Positions 41,941 to 55,011 of a stretch of 64,000 bases of DNA are shown piece by piece. A program made the position numbers and the translations under genes. The first letter of the stretch is position 1; each line of letters begins with the position of its first letter. The notes beneath the pieces were generated by a model, which was not told the origin of the DNA, made no database searches, and saw only the letters and a list, made by a program, of their open reading frames with translations. The DNA is from Ephemerocybe angulata. Taxonomy: Eukaryota; Basidiomycota; Agaricomycetes; Agaricales; Psathyrellaceae. The DNA lies in assembly GCA_013368325.1 (NCBI GenBank), contig JAACJK010000067.1, forward strand, positions 271,158 to 335,157. Direction: 5' to 3'.

Positions 41941-44900
41941 TGGCTACTCTGACCAGACCAAGAACGGCGCCGGCCGCCTCTGAAGTTGTCTCGGGAGTCC
42001 CAGCGCCGTTTCCAACTGAATTGCTGGAGCGACGATCGAAGGAGAATCCGTTCATAGCCCGAGAGGAACGTGTAGAGGAAGTCGAGCCCCAGGAGCAGGA
42101 GCATGTCGCCGAGGAGGGCACAATGGTACGTTGAGCAGTCGAAATCCTGCGACACGACTCAGTATACCCCTAGGCAGACATCATGCCATCCATCTCGACG
42201 CTGGAAAAGTCTTGTATCCTTACCCTGAACACCCTTCTTTCAGGGTCAGACGAGTGGAAGCTCATAGTCCCGGAACGACGACACTCGATGCCCTCGTCTC
42301 CTGGTACTTCTAGTGTCCACCAACTGGAGACAGAATCATCGACCAGTGCCCTTGGAACGTTAGTTGCAAACCTTCGCATGAAACAAGCAACAGACCAAAT
42401 GCTGCAGTTCCAACCTCCCACCTCCGAGTCCGACCTCGCGTTTGAACTACGGGAAAGAGTCCACAAGGCATCTCCGCTGTTATCGCCAAACGACGCTGCC
42501 TTGGCGAACTCGTTGGCCACCATTCTAACCTATTTCGGCCGTCTCTTATCTCTCCACTCCCTACACCCCACCATCTCTACATCTACAAACACGCCTCGGA
42601 CGACAGATCTCCCACCACCAGCTGATATGTACGAAGCCCTCAGCCGCCAACTCAACGACCTCCAATTCGAGCGCCTAACATCTCAACCTTCCTCCTCGAC
42701 ATCCTCAAACCAGACCGAAATGGCTATCCTATGGAACCAGATCGATCGCGAACTCGAAAGCATCGTTTCCATGTGCAAGGAGCGAACAGAACGCCTCCCC
42801 ATGTTCTACCAGGAAAACCAACCTCCGCAATACGACTACGAAGACGAACTGTACGATTTCGAGAGTCTTCCAGAGTACGACGGGGCGGGGCGACCTTCTC
42901 TTGACAAGTACAGGGATAGGAAGCTGGAGAGAGAAATCGCCTCTCCGAGTACGAGTTCCCGATTGTCGGACGAGAAGATGCGTCTGGATCTGGAAGGGGT
43001 GGCGATGGCGATTGACCGCCTCTACCTCGTCGCGCCGCAGCTCCACAACCAGCGCGTCGAGCTCAAGAGTTCGAAGCTCGCGCAGCTGGAGAAGGCGCGG
43101 AAGGAGGGGTCGGTGTCGAGTGGGCGCAAGGGGAAGGAGAGGGAGAAGCAGGAGCTTGAGAACATCATCGAGATGCTGGGCAAGGCTTCTGAACGTACTT
43201 TGAAAGATCAGTCTGTTGTTCTTGAGCATGGGATGCAGAGTAGGCTGGAGAAGGCGAAGATTAAAGACCTTGCCAAGGTACGCTCGATTGCCCTTGTTGA
43301 GATGATTCTAGCTAAAAGGCGTCTTAGCGAGAAGCTTTTGTGGAAGGTCTTATTCAACACTCGGCAGCCGGTCGATTACACGGACAGGATGCCATTCTAA
43401 CACCGAGAACGAAGGACCCACAGGCCAAGCTGACCTTCCCCGAGTTTATCCGGGAGTCCATCCCTCCCGACTCAGACCTGCTGAAAGACCCTTCCATTAT
43501 GCTCACCTTGCCCGAGTTTGTTGCTCAGCATCAGCCACCAGAAGATGTTGGGCGGGTGCGGGACGAGGTTGATTACAGCGGGAAGTCCAAGAAGAAGAGC
43601 AGCAGCAGGCACCGAAGTTTGTCGGCTCCGCCCCTCGCGTGGCTCCGGTCGATATCGAGTTCCAGCCAGGGAAGTGGTACGTCTTCACCGAAGCATAAGA
43701 ACCACGAACATGGTGAGCCTATCACGTCAGGGCTCGCTCCCCTGGGCCATTGCTCACTTTGCTGTTTTATAGCGTTCGATATTGTGTATGTCGCGGAGAA
43801 CCATGAGAATCTTCATCATGTCCTTGTCTTCTTCACCGCGACAGGACAGGTGCCAAACAACAACCTCACAGCGGAGATCTTGCCTCCGTTCCCAGAGCAT
43901 ATTTCCACGGGCGGAGACAACCTCGTTATCAAGAGCGGGTCTAGCGCTTCTCTACCTCTTATTCTACCCGCTCGGACGACCCCTGGAAGGAAGGAAATCC
44001 ATGCCCAGCCCGGCCATTTCGAGATCAAGCTGAGCACGGTGGCAACGCCGGGTGCTCTGATCGACGACGGGGCGGATATCAACTCGCCTTTGCTGGATGC
44101 GACCAAGTTGACGGCTGTGAACCCTAGTTCATTTATCTGTGCGAGCTGCTCGTTGCCCTTGATCCAGGTCCAAGGCTCTCCGTCTGCCCCGTCCTCCCCT
44201 TCGCCTCCACCGCCTTTGTCGCGTTCAACGTCGTCATTGTCGTCGTCGTCGGCATCGGTACATCCCAAGATGACATATCGAGACCTCCCGTCGGAGCATT
44301 GGGAAGAACTGGTGGAGGCGTGGATGTGCCACTCGGACCAGAAGTTGCACGATCAGGTTATGAAGCATGGGAAAGCTGGGTTTTGGCCGCAGCCTGGTCA
44401 GGCGTTTGTGGGAGGGAGTTATATCTTGTTTGAGGAGAGTGCGGTTGCGAAGCAGAACCTTCTCGCTGCTGTGGACGATAAGGTAAGCTTCCCTCTCATG
44501 GTTTTGCTTTGTCCTTCGGGTTCCCTTCCCTGCCCTTTCAATGTTTTTTCTCTCTTAGTTAGACGGACGTTCAAGAAGACCGGCGTTGGGGCTCTACCGA
44601 CGGCCGATGTCCTTCCCAATGCCATATGGGCGTTTGGTCGACTGGTTCCGGCCCTCCTGGTTTGTTCCTTAACGTCTGGGAAGCCCTCGCAGGTTTCCTT
44701 TGCGTTTCGGCGGCTGGTTGGGTTCGTCGGACTGGTTGGCGAGGTGCTCATGCTCCGTGGCTGCGGGAGGGCTCGGTGTACCGGTTGATACAAAACTTCC
44801 AAAATTGATGTTGTCCTTTGGACGTCCATTTAAACAACCCTCACGATGCGAGCTTAATGATGTGGGGGCTACACCTGTGGATACATTTTCTTGTTCACGT

Positions 44901-45734
44901 TTTGACGTTATCTCTTACTTTACTTTCTCTTTATTTTCCTTTCTGCAGTTGTGATTGTGGGTGCTGACATGTTGATCTTGTTTTTGTAGCATGACGACAA
45001 CTGGCAAACGCGCAGATGTCTGTGTGGGGCTATCATTGGAAGGTCGACGACGAAGACCGACAACGCGACTACCACGACGTGTTTTAGGGTATTGAAGTAT
45101 GCTATTCGACCAGTTACGCCTAATCCTTCCGAGTACGTGTTCAACCCACTTTTAGCTCTGAACCCCCATTGACAACTTCGATCGAACAGTTCCTTGAAAA
45201 TCCCGCTATCCGCGTTCATTGTGGAGGATATGATGGAGTATGTCCACGCACATGCTTCATACCGGTTTGTCATCCAAGACGAAGAGGACGAAAAGGCTAG
45301 GATTTTGGTATGCGAACTTCAAAGTGGCGTAGATCATTGCTGATTATGTATGTGTCCGATAGATCTGGTTGTTCAAGCCTAAAATTCGGCTGTCGTATAC
45401 AACCCCGCGATCGCGCGCAATACCCAAGAGCGGTTCTATAACTGCAGCGAAGGTTCTTTACAAGCTCCTCGGGCCCAACGAGGCCAAGGTGGATTTGAAG
45501 ACGTACGTTATATCGTATCCCACACTCAACATTTTGGAGGCGTATTCTGACTGACGCTTTGCTTTGATTAGGTTGTTGAACAAGTATCCTGGGTTTCCGC
45601 AAGCGGAATACCTTTCGTACCCTATGTCTATATGTCGTCGTGTCGCGTCGTTGTTGAAGGAGAGTAATTCGGCGTATCCGGAGGGGTTGAGGATGATGAC
45701 TGGGTTGGAGGTGGGGTGGCTTCATCGTCGGTGA
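41941..45734 (+). CDS. E2-binding, HECT-like E3 ubiquitin ligase (UBE3D-type) with a long N-terminal region
   Basis: Exons 41941-42125, 42174-43277, 43328-43712 and 43773-44482 join in phase, followed by several smaller exons to the TGA at 45732-45734. The N-terminal 500 residues (acidic start, coiled-coil-rich QLEKARKEG and KQELENIIEMLGKASERT segments, then LTFPEFIRESIPPDSD) are not a family I recognise. The C-terminal part carries UBE3D-type signatures: SFICASCSLPLI, YRDLPSEHWEELVEAWMCHSDQ, GQAFVGGSYILF, WQTRRCLCGAIIGRS with paired cysteines, ITAAKVLYKLLG and a terminal GLRMMTGLEVGWLHRR. Such proteins bind ubiquitin-loaded E2 enzymes and act as E3 ligases. The region 44483-44990 is the least certain: splice sites there are ambiguous. 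It could alternatively be two adjacent genes joined by this model. Confidence 0.72.
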
Positions 45735-45968
45735 GGGGTTGTGGTGTTAGGTTGTACTTTTTTTCTGGGACAGTCTATGTGTATCGTTCGTTCCGTTCAT
45801 TTGCTATCGTTGTATTCTTCATTGTATTGACTCTTCGTCGCTCGGTCGACTCACCCACTCTCAATTGCTATCCATTCACCTGACAGAAATAAATAAAGCC
45901 AAGATATCGTGTTTATAGGCAGGTATGTACGAGCGGCCGCTGATGCATCCAAATTGCTACATAGCAGT
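45735..45968. other. Convergent 3' intergenic spacer
   Basis: Separates the 3' ends of the E3 ligase gene and the calpain gene; T-rich with no other feature. Confidence 0.5.
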
Positions 45969-48900
45969 CTACTTGAAAGCACTGTCCGTTGGGATACGAC
46001 TGGAAATTTCTGCGGGATCCTTCGTCTGGGTATAGACCCGCAAGCCAAGAACGATACTGCCCGTCTCGTCTTTCAAGAGATCCTTCCACTCCTGACGTGA
46101 TGTGAAGGTGGTGTTGCCTCCGCGAGGTTCTGCAGGCCGGGGGGGCAAAGGAGAGAGGTGAGTTGGTGGGGTGGGGAAGGAGCCTCCGATGGGTGAGGGG
46201 GGTTCGATTATTAGCTTTGGGGAAGCCTGAGAGGATATGGAGATGTCGCTTTCTGTGTCGGAGTCGATGGCGATGTATAACAGGGCGGGATCTTCATAGG
46301 GAGTTGTTTGTTCTGGGATCCCGTTTGAATTTGGTATGGTTGGCTCGTCTGGGGGAGGTTTTTGAGGAGTCGTCTCTGGGGTGGTGAGGATGAGAGTCAA
46401 ACCGAAGAGTGCTAGGAGGTTTAGAAAGCCGATTTTGAATAGGTTGAGGAGTGTCTCGAGTTGTTGGAGCTCGAGGGGCCCTATTCGGCGGGGCAGGATC
46501 ATCTTTTCCTTGGTGTCTTCTTGAGGTTGTTCGGGCGTCGGTGCATCTTCGACCCGTTGGGGTTGAGCAGCGTCAAGAGTTGTAGCTTTGATTCCTGAGT
46601 TGAGAGCATCGGCCTCTGGAAGACGCAACAGTAACAGCTCCTCTCCGTCGGCTCCCTCCTCCTCTTCCGGTAGTGTGCTGGAGCGGCTCTGGCGGCCCCT
46701 TGGAGGAGATAGATTGGACCCAAATTCTTCTGGAAGTTCGATCTTGGTGGCCAATGCCGACTTCATTTCGATCTCGTCCAGGTCTTGCTGTATGACTGCT
46801 TCCAAAGACTTGGCAGTGAAAGCAGCCTTTGCTCTGCAGAGAGAAATCAGTTATAATAAGGGTCGAACATGGTTTGTTTCCACCACCCACCCGAAGTCCC
46901 AATCTGATAGGGTAGAGATGAGTATAAAAGGTTGATGAATAGTTTATGTGCGTTGAATGGACATACTTTCAGCTAGAGAATAAGCCTCTACTTTCCGCGA
47001 GAGCACTCTTGAGAGGACTCGGCTACTTGCATGGGGTCTGATTGGGGGTGCCCCTGGTGTGTAAGGGCCAAAGCCGTCGAGCGGGTAAGGTTCGTGGATT
47101 GGGACAAAGTGTGATTGGTCAAACCGAACCTGAAAATATAATTAATATCGATTCAGAAACGTGAGTTCCCAAACGAAGTGGGTGGACGGACGTAGACAAA
47201 GTAATCTCCCTCGTCGAGGTCGAGCTCCACGGTGATCGACCTGCACACCAATGGTCGGGCTTGGGACGCGACTTCTAAGGGTACCTTGTCGCCTTTTTTC
47301 ACGACAGCGAGGTCCAGTAAGACTAAAGACGACTTGGGGATGCTCCGAAAGGCGCGCTCGTTGAGCTGGGAGAGGACGAGTATTGCCTTGGAGCGACTAG
47401 GGATTGTAACATCAACTGGATGAGGAGACAATATGAATGGGGGCTCAGATATTTGGGATAAGTTGAGGACGTACATGTAAGGCCTCCGTACGACCACGCC
47501 GTTGGCTGCTTGGTTAGCCGAACGTGGACCCACTGGGAAGAGAGGATCCATGTGTCGTCAAACAGATATGTTCGCTCAACCATGGTAAAACAATGCAGAA
47601 ACTCATCATCTACCATGTAATGCTCAATTTCACTGGTCGTTCTAAAATTGGGCGAACACTTACAGTCCATCACGAACTGGCCGTCATTTCCAAAGGTGTG
47701 TTGCAGCTCTGGAAGGATTTTCAGCCATTCGGCTGTCCACTCCTTCGATCCATCCGACCAGGCACCAGTCCATTCGCCGTGTCCCCATGGGTTGCGAAGT
47801 ACAACGAACCTCTTTCCCAGGCACTCGACTGCCCGTAGCACAGAGTAGGCGTGGCCACCATGCAGCCCGTTGACGGTCTTGTTCTTTTCACCCGCGTCGT
47901 CCGGGAGAGATGGGAGTGGGTCGAAGGAGCATGCGAAGAGGCGATCTTGGTTGGCCTTGAGGAGCTCTTCCCTCCAGAACCGGTCCCCGTCGAGGATATC
48001 CTTCGTGATGAACGCCTTCGCAACTCCCCTAGTAGGCCCCGCAGTCGATGAGTCAGCGAAGGGGGAGAAGTGAAGACACGCACCCTGTGAGGTCCTCCAC
48101 TGCTTCTCGCGTCCACCCTCCTTCAATGTGAGAGAAGTTGCCGTAGAACTTAGCATATGCCTTCTCGATGAGGGGCACCCAGGTTTCTTGCTGCGAGCCG
48201 GCCTTGGCGTAGAGCAGAGATGATCCGTGCTTTCGGGAAACCCTGTGGTACTGATCCTTGTCCCCGTGGTACAACGCTTGCGTGGTGTCGTCGAGCTCCT
48301 CGAACTTCGGTACATTAGTGAAGAGCATACTATGGGCCCTCTGAGTACATTTTGAGTAGATGACTTTCCAAATGACTGGACTCACTCATCAACGATAATA
48401 CTGGTCCAGCCCCTGTCTCCATGGAAGATAAACCCATAGATGCCCACCCATTCGTCTCTCTACCAGAGGATAGCTTGAGACAAGGCCTGGCATTTGAACA
48501 GAGTGGAAACATGCTCACAGCAACGCAGATTTTCTCGATGAGGTTCGGGACGCACGATACCGTCGCCAGCGCGGACAAGAACCAGCAGTCTCCCAACTCC
48601 CCCTGCTTGATTGCATTCGAGTTGGCGGCACCTCCGAGTGGGAAGAAATGGGGGTCGTCGAAGATTTCAGTGACACGTTGAACGTCCTTTCCTGGCCCCT
48701 GAGAAACCTCGCTCCCAGGGAACCCGTGAAGACAGAGCTTCTCGTCGAACTCGATGTCGAACTCCAAATCTCTGCGGAACCTGATCTCAGCTTCCCCTCC
48801 AACGAATCAGGGCTGATCAGGATAACACCCACCTGAACTTCTTGTTCCGTGCTCTACACTCCTTCGCGATTCGCTGAACCTTCTCTGTACACTCCTCGAT

Positions 48901-49020
48901 TGCCAACTTCAGCTCCTTCGTTACGAAGAGTCCTACCGGCTTCGACGGTGCCGCTTGAAGCACCTTCGTTCTTGGTCGAGGCCTGAAGCGTCCTGAGCGA
49001 TTCCGCTTCAGTTTCGGCAT
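45969..49020 (-). CDS. Calpain-type (C2) cysteine protease
   Basis: Starts at ATG 49020 (MPKLKRNRSGRFRPRPR, a very basic N-terminus) and stops at 45969, with many short introns. The catalytic core is complete: Cys in GELGDCWFLSALATV (about 48600), His in GLHGGHAYSVL (about 47860) and Asn in LRNPWGHGEWTGAWSD (about 47780), with a DFDIEFDEKLCLHGFPG-like segment before it and the YAKFYGNFSHIEGG block between. A beta-sandwich region resembling calpain domain III follows (RSKAILVLSQLNERAFR ... DLDEGDYFVYVRP). The last exon adds an acidic, Pro-rich extension with one hydrophobic stretch (LLNLFKIGFLNLLALFGLTLIL) that could anchor it in a membrane. No EF-hand domain is seen, as is usual for fungal calpains. 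Substrates are unknown; it does not show the extra domains of PalB/Rim13. Confidence 0.87.
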
Positions 49021-49729
49021 TGTTGTGTTGTTGGGAGGGAAGAAGGAAGACACAGCCCATTCTTTTGCTAACAAGCGCCCACGGGACCACCGTCCAACGT
49101 CCGAAATTCGAAGCCTTGTTGTGTATGTGACAGCATCACCGCCCACTTAAGCGCTCAGCGCCCATGCCTTCTTTCGGAAGGCATTGTCCCGAGGCGCCTC
49201 CTCATGGAGGTTCCTTTCAAGCTGGCTGCCTCTGGGCGACAGCCCTGGCAAAAATAGATCTGATGTTCTCTCTTTGTCAGAGTGTGAACGTCAAACGGGC
49301 ACGTCATCGAGGCGAGATTGGGCGCTTAAATCTTGAAACAAAGAGGGGTTGTCTGATTAGAAGGCATGTGCGTAAGATACCGAGGGAGAGTAATTTGCGA
49401 ATGAGTCACTGATGGGGGGTATAGAGAATGTATACGGAAAGAGAGCAGTCTAAAGAAGGAGGTGAGGGACGGTCAAACGCCAAGAATCTGAAACAACTGG
49501 AACCCGAAACGGCTGCGCCGGGAGGAGGACTGCGAAAGGACCTCTAACTAGAAAACAATGGCCCTCTGGGCAGTCCTGGACACTGCCAGTAGCCAATCGG
49601 ACGAGGCGGATCAAATCAATGGCCTGGTATACATTCTACGCTAAAACCCAAACACTATTCTACGCTAAAACCCAAACACTACAAAAGTGACGGGATAAGG
49701 TTTGGACCAAGGGAGCCGATTCAGTGGGC
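49021..49729. other. No recognisable gene; short tandem repeat
   Basis: The upstream region of the calpain gene and 3' flank of the next gene. Apart from the 24-bp direct repeat at 49633-49680, nothing is recognised. Confidence 0.45.
49633..49680. repeat. 24-bp perfect tandem duplication (2 units)
   Basis: Unit at 49633-49656 is repeated exactly at 49657-49680 (starts ATTCTACGCTAAAACCC). Confidence 0.95.
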
Positions 49730-50914
49730 TCAAGGGAAAGAACGCTTCCACCATGCACTGACCACCTTCCCAGACCTCCTATCAACTGGGGCATAATACT
49801 CGACCCACACCCCTCCTGGTCTGAAAGTGTTCATGTACCATTTATCGCCTGCAACTTGCACCACGCCTGGCATGATACCGTTTTTGCACTTCTCGGTCAC
49901 ACGCCGTCCCAATTGCCAGGAGATGATGGGAGACACCGGCGAACCGACAGGGCACACTTGAAAAGATACTCTAGCGATCCATCTATCGTCGCTCCTCCTC
50001 GATGCCCACTGGCAGGCTCCTTTTTCAACCCCAGACAGGACCGTCGCGTGGATGGAGTGCAGATAGGAGCAGTCGGCGTGCACATCGAACCCTCGACTGA
50101 TCCACTTTCGGTTCTGTCCCGGTTTGTGAATGAGTGTGAACTCGGGATGGAGATTTGATAATCCTGTGGGCCAGAACGCATAAGTACCCAATACCATGAT
50201 TTAAGAAAGATACGGTTACCTACCGGAATAATTTTCGGTGAGGGCCGAATAGAGGCAGACGACGTCGTGGCCGCTCACGTAGTTCATAACAAATGAAGCG
50301 TGGAAGAATAGGAGCGGCACCAAGGGCGATTCTGCGATCGATTCGCAGAGAGTGATGACCTTGCCTGTAATCGTGTGATGAAAAAGGTATATCTTGCGGA
50401 CCCCGCGGTTCACGTCGAATTTGCTGAAGGGCGTTCGCTCGGCTCCGACTTTCTTCACGGGGAGAGGCACCCGTCGAATATCAGGATTTTCTAGAAAATA
50501 TTGGGCGACAGTTTTGGCGGTTCCTTTGGGGCAGTACATGTTGAGGTCTGTCGGGTTGCAACTACCAGGCACGGCGATTTTGAGCGCTGCAGATCCAGAA
50601 AGGATCGTCCCTGTCTCAGACATCATACTCAAACAGGTGTCTGGGTCCAACGAAAAGCATCGCAACGTGTGATGCACCCTGCCTTTAAGGTGAAGCTTGA
50701 TCACTCCATCCATTAAAGGGAGTTTCGAGAGCGTCCTGAGACTGGACAGGGGAAGTAAAGGTAGTATCTCCTCCTGGATGTCGACAGGGAGCGGTTCGTG
50801 TAGACGGTCTTAGGTTCGTAAGACGTAGCAAGGAAAGAGACAAATGCAGGTGCGAAATTAGCGAGGTTTCCACGGCAAGACAAATGCCCTTGGCTTACTG
50901 TAGAGAAAATACAT
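49730..50914 (-). CDS. F-box-like protein with nucleotidyltransferase-like core motif, paralogue B (344 aa)
   Basis: Three minus-strand exons, 50914-50899, 50808-50224 and 50163-49730, join to exactly 345 codons including the stop. The tiny first exon (16 nt) is supported by an identical arrangement in the neighbour at 51339-52494. Residues about 10-35 (EPLPVDIQEEILPLLPLSSL) look like an F-box helix, normally binding Skp1. Then comes TILSGSAALKIAVPG with DLNMYCP (Gly77-Ser78 and Asp93-Leu-Asn95), a pattern like the GS...DxD strand-turn of nucleotidyltransferase-fold enzymes with the second acid changed to Asn, followed by RTPFSKFDVNRGVRKIYLF, FFHASFVMNYVSG and a Trp-rich C-terminal half (CQWASRRSDDRW, WVEYYAPVD). 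Biochemical function unknown. Confidence 0.75.
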
Positions 50915-51338
50915 TGTGCAGCCGGGTGAGGAAGGTGAGACGCGGGGTAATGTTTAGCACGCAGAAACAGTCAGAATACAGACGTTAACGGCCATCCGTG
51001 GGTCGTAGCCGTAAGCATGTCTACAAATTTTCTGGCTGGAGCGCGCCCCCGATCATTGAGGGACTATGCAGAAGTGGTTGCTTGGGCGTCAATCAGCGCA
51101 TGAACGACAGGTCGTGAAAGAACGCGACGAAGTCTATCAGAGGAACTCCAACTCAGGTATTTTCGATTCAGAATCTCGAGCACTCCTTACTGATCATCGT
51201 CTGGACTGTAACGACCACGCCTTCTATAATTATGCAAACCCTGCTTGAAGTACTGAAAAGGGGAGGTGACCGTATTTTACACGAGAGTTTACTGACACAG
51301 GAAGTATAAAGCTAGTTGAACCGCTACGGTGCGATAAG

Positions 51339-52494
51339 TTACTGGGGGAACGATCGCTTCCAATTTGCGCTGTCGATTGCGCCGGTAGCTTTATCAATAG
51401 GCGCATAGTACCTGACCCACTCCACCGCAGCCTTGTACAGACACATCTTGAACCAGTCCTCGTGAACCAGATGAACACTAGTCTTGTGGTGCATGACCTC
51501 CTTCCTCCCTCGGTATCGATGTCCCAATCGCCATGCCAAGGTCGGACCTAATTTCACCCTCGTTCCGGTCCGGAAATTCATTCTCTCCGTCCATTGGTCG
51601 TTGGTCTGCCGGTATGCCCACTGGCACATCCCTCGTCGTACATTAGGAGAGACACTTGGGTGGTCCTGGTGCCATTCCTCACAATCGTCGCATATCTCCA
51701 TGCCCAACTGCTTCCAGCGGTTCAGAACGTCGGGCTTGTGAATCTTCTCAAATTCCTGCGAATAATTGAGAAGGCCTGCAAACACCAGCGTGTCAGGTAC
51801 CCCTGAAAGACGCAGATAGACGATACGAAGACGACTTACCGGCACAGCGATAGGTGAGCTCTGGGTAGAAGGCTGTCGCGCCGCTTCCAGACACGTAGTT
51901 CATCAAGAGGGTCGTATGAAAGAATAGGATTGGCGCCAAAGTGGAAGTCGAGATCGATTCGGAGAGCGTCACAACTTTAGAGGAGGGAACGTGGACGAAG
52001 CGGTAGATACGCTTGATTCCGTTGTTAACTTCGAACTTGCTGAAGGGTGTACGCTCAGTCATAAGCGCTTTGAGTGGGGAAGGCGTTTCGACGAAGCCCT
52101 TAGTACCGAGGATGAGCTTGATAGCCCCGTGAGCGGCACCTGCCGCGCAGTACAGGTTCAAGTCGCGAGGCTCGCATGATCCAGGAGCCACTATGGCCAA
52201 CGCCGCCGACCCAGATATAATGGTACCCGTGGAAAACATCATATCCAACGATTTCTGGCCATCCAAGCCGTACGACACGAAGAGCCTAATTATGCGGGCC
52301 TTCAAGTGAGTCTTCATGTCGTCGTTGAGCCTGGGGATGGCGCGCAAGGCGTTCAAATCGCGGAGGGGAAGAAGGCGGATAATGCGTTCTTGCAGCTCCA
52401 CCGGAAGGGGGTAACAGCTCAAATTGGCTAGGGAGGTACAATTAGTAGAGGTCTAAACACAGTTAAATCACTCACCTCGGAGGAACAGCAACAT
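51339..52494 (-). CDS. F-box-like protein with nucleotidyltransferase-like core motif, paralogue A (347 aa)
   Basis: Exons 52494-52476, 52427-51840 and 51775-51339 join to exactly 348 codons including the stop. N-terminal F-box-like helices YPLPVELQERIIRLLPLRDL lead into TIISGSAALAIVAPG and RDLNLYC (Gly79-Ser80, Asp95-Leu-Asn97), RTPFSKFEVNNGIKRIYRF, FFHTTLLMNYVSGSGATAF and then a C-terminal half with CDDCEEW, RGMCQWAYRQTNDQWTER and VEWVRYYAPIDKATG. Intron positions match paralogue B, 0.4 kb downstream, so the two are a tandem duplicate pair. As in B, the second acid of the DxD-like motif is Asn, which would argue against metal-dependent catalysis. Confidence 0.77.
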
Positions 52495-52767
52495 GAAGGA
52501 GAAAAAGGGAAGAGGCAGATGCTGACATACCTCTAAGGATAGCACACACCTTATATACAATCGAAAGTTCAGCATAATCCGACTCGATATTGGCACCTAG
52601 CTACTCTACACATCCGGAAGAAGCAAAGATAGGTAGGGAGGTCAGGTAGCATCAAGTGGGAAGGTAACAACCATAGCTAGCTTCGAATCTGGAACGTATA
52701 TACCTTACGAGCACTATTCCCCATCAATTCCGTTCAATCTCCGATCGGGTCCGCGACCTTGATGAGA

Positions 52768-54384
52768 TCACTGCTTCCTCTTGACGTTACGAGTCGCCCT
52801 CTTCTCAGGGCTAGTAGCAGGGGCCTGGCGCTTGCCGGCTTTGCCAATCTTCGGTTTGAGAGGGGCCTTCCCTGCCCCTTTGGAAGTACCCTGCCGGCTT
52901 TGACCTGCCTTTCCATCGACGCGACTTCCGCCTCGTGGCCTTGTAGATACTCTGACGTATTCCAATGGGTGATCACCTTCAACTTCGTGATCTGAAACGA
53001 CCGGACTTCCTCGGAAGGAGCTGAGAGGGCTACCGTCGACGGGAGTGATTGAGACCCAAGAGAGACTCCTACGCTCTCGACGGTCAGTGTGTACTGGCGA
53101 ACTACCATTCGGGTCGTAAGTTGACGATCCGGACACATCCTCCTCGATCTCCGACAAATGCTCGCTGTGGCTAGGGGATTGGTCGCCCTTGGGTTTAATC
53201 TCCTTCTCTTCGCGCTTTTCTTCCCGCTTTTCGACGACAGGGGAGCTAACTTTGCTATTTTCGGGCGTCTTAGCTTCGGCAGAGGAAGGACCTTAGGAAC
53301 ACGAAAGGTGAGCTCGTCGATACGCAACCCCTAGAACTTCCTAACCTTACCTGTCACCGGTTTGAGCTTTTCTCCCTCCTTGGGAAGGTCCAGTCTCCCG
53401 CGGTCTTCCGCGTCACCCACCTTACCCAGAACTTGAGCGGATATCTGTCCCATGCGGATGGCCTGAATCGGCGAGAACGACATTTGCCAATAGGTTCCGG
53501 CGGCGCTGAAGGTCACTTTGAACGTCATCACCACCAGGTCTCCAGGAACGAGCTTAGGGTTGGTCGACTTCTCAATACTAATGAGAACGTCGTTCTTCCT
53601 CCGATGCATGAACCTCGCCAAATTTGGGTTGGGAACCCAGGATGGATTGTGGGGGACGCAAGCGTTCTCGACCCAAGGGTGAACATCGTACCCGACAACG
53701 TATTTGTCGTCGGTTACATTGAAACCGGTTCGCTTTTGGAACAAAGGGGAAGAGACAGTGAACCTGGTCTGAGTCGCCACAGCGTAAGGCGAGTTCCATG
53801 GATTCCTGGACTTGTTTTCAGTCGAAAAATCCCCTTTAGTCTTTCCCCACTCTTCGAGAAACTGATGCAAATGGTGCTGTGAGTCGCCATCCCACCTTTT
53901 TCGGTAGACGTCATAACTTACCGACAGATGCTCATGGAGTGTAGGATCTACCCTGGTGTCGAACGTCAAGGATACTTGAGCAGCGAGACTGGGCTCCATT
54001 TTCCTGGGTCTGTCGTGAGCGGAATTCGTACACCCGCAACTACCTACTTACCTCATTTGACCCTTAAACTCCATAGGCGGATTCTCTCCGTCGGGGCAAA
54101 AGTTTCCAGTATCCAAGGGGGTCGCGTACAGAATTACGAAGGCGTGCGTACATATCACCACTTCGTCTCGAACTCGATCCCAAAGCTGACCTGAATGAGC
54201 AGGAGGTACGAGCGTCTGACGCCTTTGAGCTCACCATAAAACTACTGGTGAACTGAGTTGAACGTTTCAACGTGTATTTCTTGCTGCCAGATTTCAAAGC
54301 ATCCATGATGTCTAACAACGGAACCTCCTTCTGGGAATATCGCATTCGTTTCAACTTCTCGAAATCCTTAAGGGACGTAGCCAT
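52768..54384 (-). CDS. Unrecognised protein with a basic, disordered C-terminal tail
   Basis: Minus-strand gene from a likely ATG at 54384 (MATSLKDFEKLKRMRYSQKE) to a stop at 52768. The largest exon ends in the TYWQMSFSPIQAIRMGQISAQ block; its donor (about 53349) joins in phase to PSSAEAKTPENSK and a long Lys/Arg-rich tail ending RATRNVKRKQ, suggestive of nuclear localisation. A central block with many Trp, Tyr and Pro (VENACVPHNPSWVPNPNLAR, GDLVVMTFKVTFSAAG) suggests a beta-rich fold. I do not recognise the family. The exons between 54250 and 54000 are ambiguous: the obvious frame hits a stop after FEIETKW-like sequence unless another intron is used, so a broken gene cannot be excluded. Confidence 0.5.
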
Positions 54385-55011
54385 CTTTAGAGAATGGGCG
54401 TGTATCGAACGGGGACTGAGGGAAAAGGAAAGGGGAGAACGCAGCCCTTTTTATAGGCGGGACGTTTGCGGAGTTGAAATGGAGAAGAGAGAAGCACCAT
54501 ACTCAGTACGCTTCAAAGAGATGGTATAGGTTGGGACCTGAGGTACACGGGTATGGTCTTCAGGATGACCTGAAGACGACCATACTGTCCGAGGGCCACT
54601 AGACCGGTGCAAAGGTAGAGGATGTAAGTAGGTCTCGGAAGATAAGAAGGTGAGCATCCGAGCTGATGGTAGAGAGGCATAGAACGAATGGTGTGGACCT
54701 ACCACTGCGACATTCTAGATGTAATGGACCAAGCCACAAGGTCCTCAGGTCGCCATATACCTCTGGCACAAGACGTGACACAAGGTCTGGATCGTATACA
54801 GTTACAAAAGGTAAGAAGGAGACGCGCGAAAACAAACGTTGGAACCTTGCCTGAGGCGGTCGAGCACAATAAAGCTATGTACCACCCGATGCGGCACAAC
54901 CAAAGAGGACATGACAAAGGTCGATGGCGTTTAAATAGCCGTGTGTTGAACTGACGCTGTATTCTAGTCTCTCATCACAGCCCGTAGGCCGTCGTCCGCA
55001 CCGGCAAGTCG
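54385..55011. other. Divergent intergenic region
   Basis: Lies between the minus-strand gene at 52768-54384 and the plus-strand paralogue C; a short GGTCTTCAGGATGACC-type inverted repeat (GGTCTTCAGG/CCTGAAGACC) occurs at about 54556-54580. No gene seen. Confidence 0.45.
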
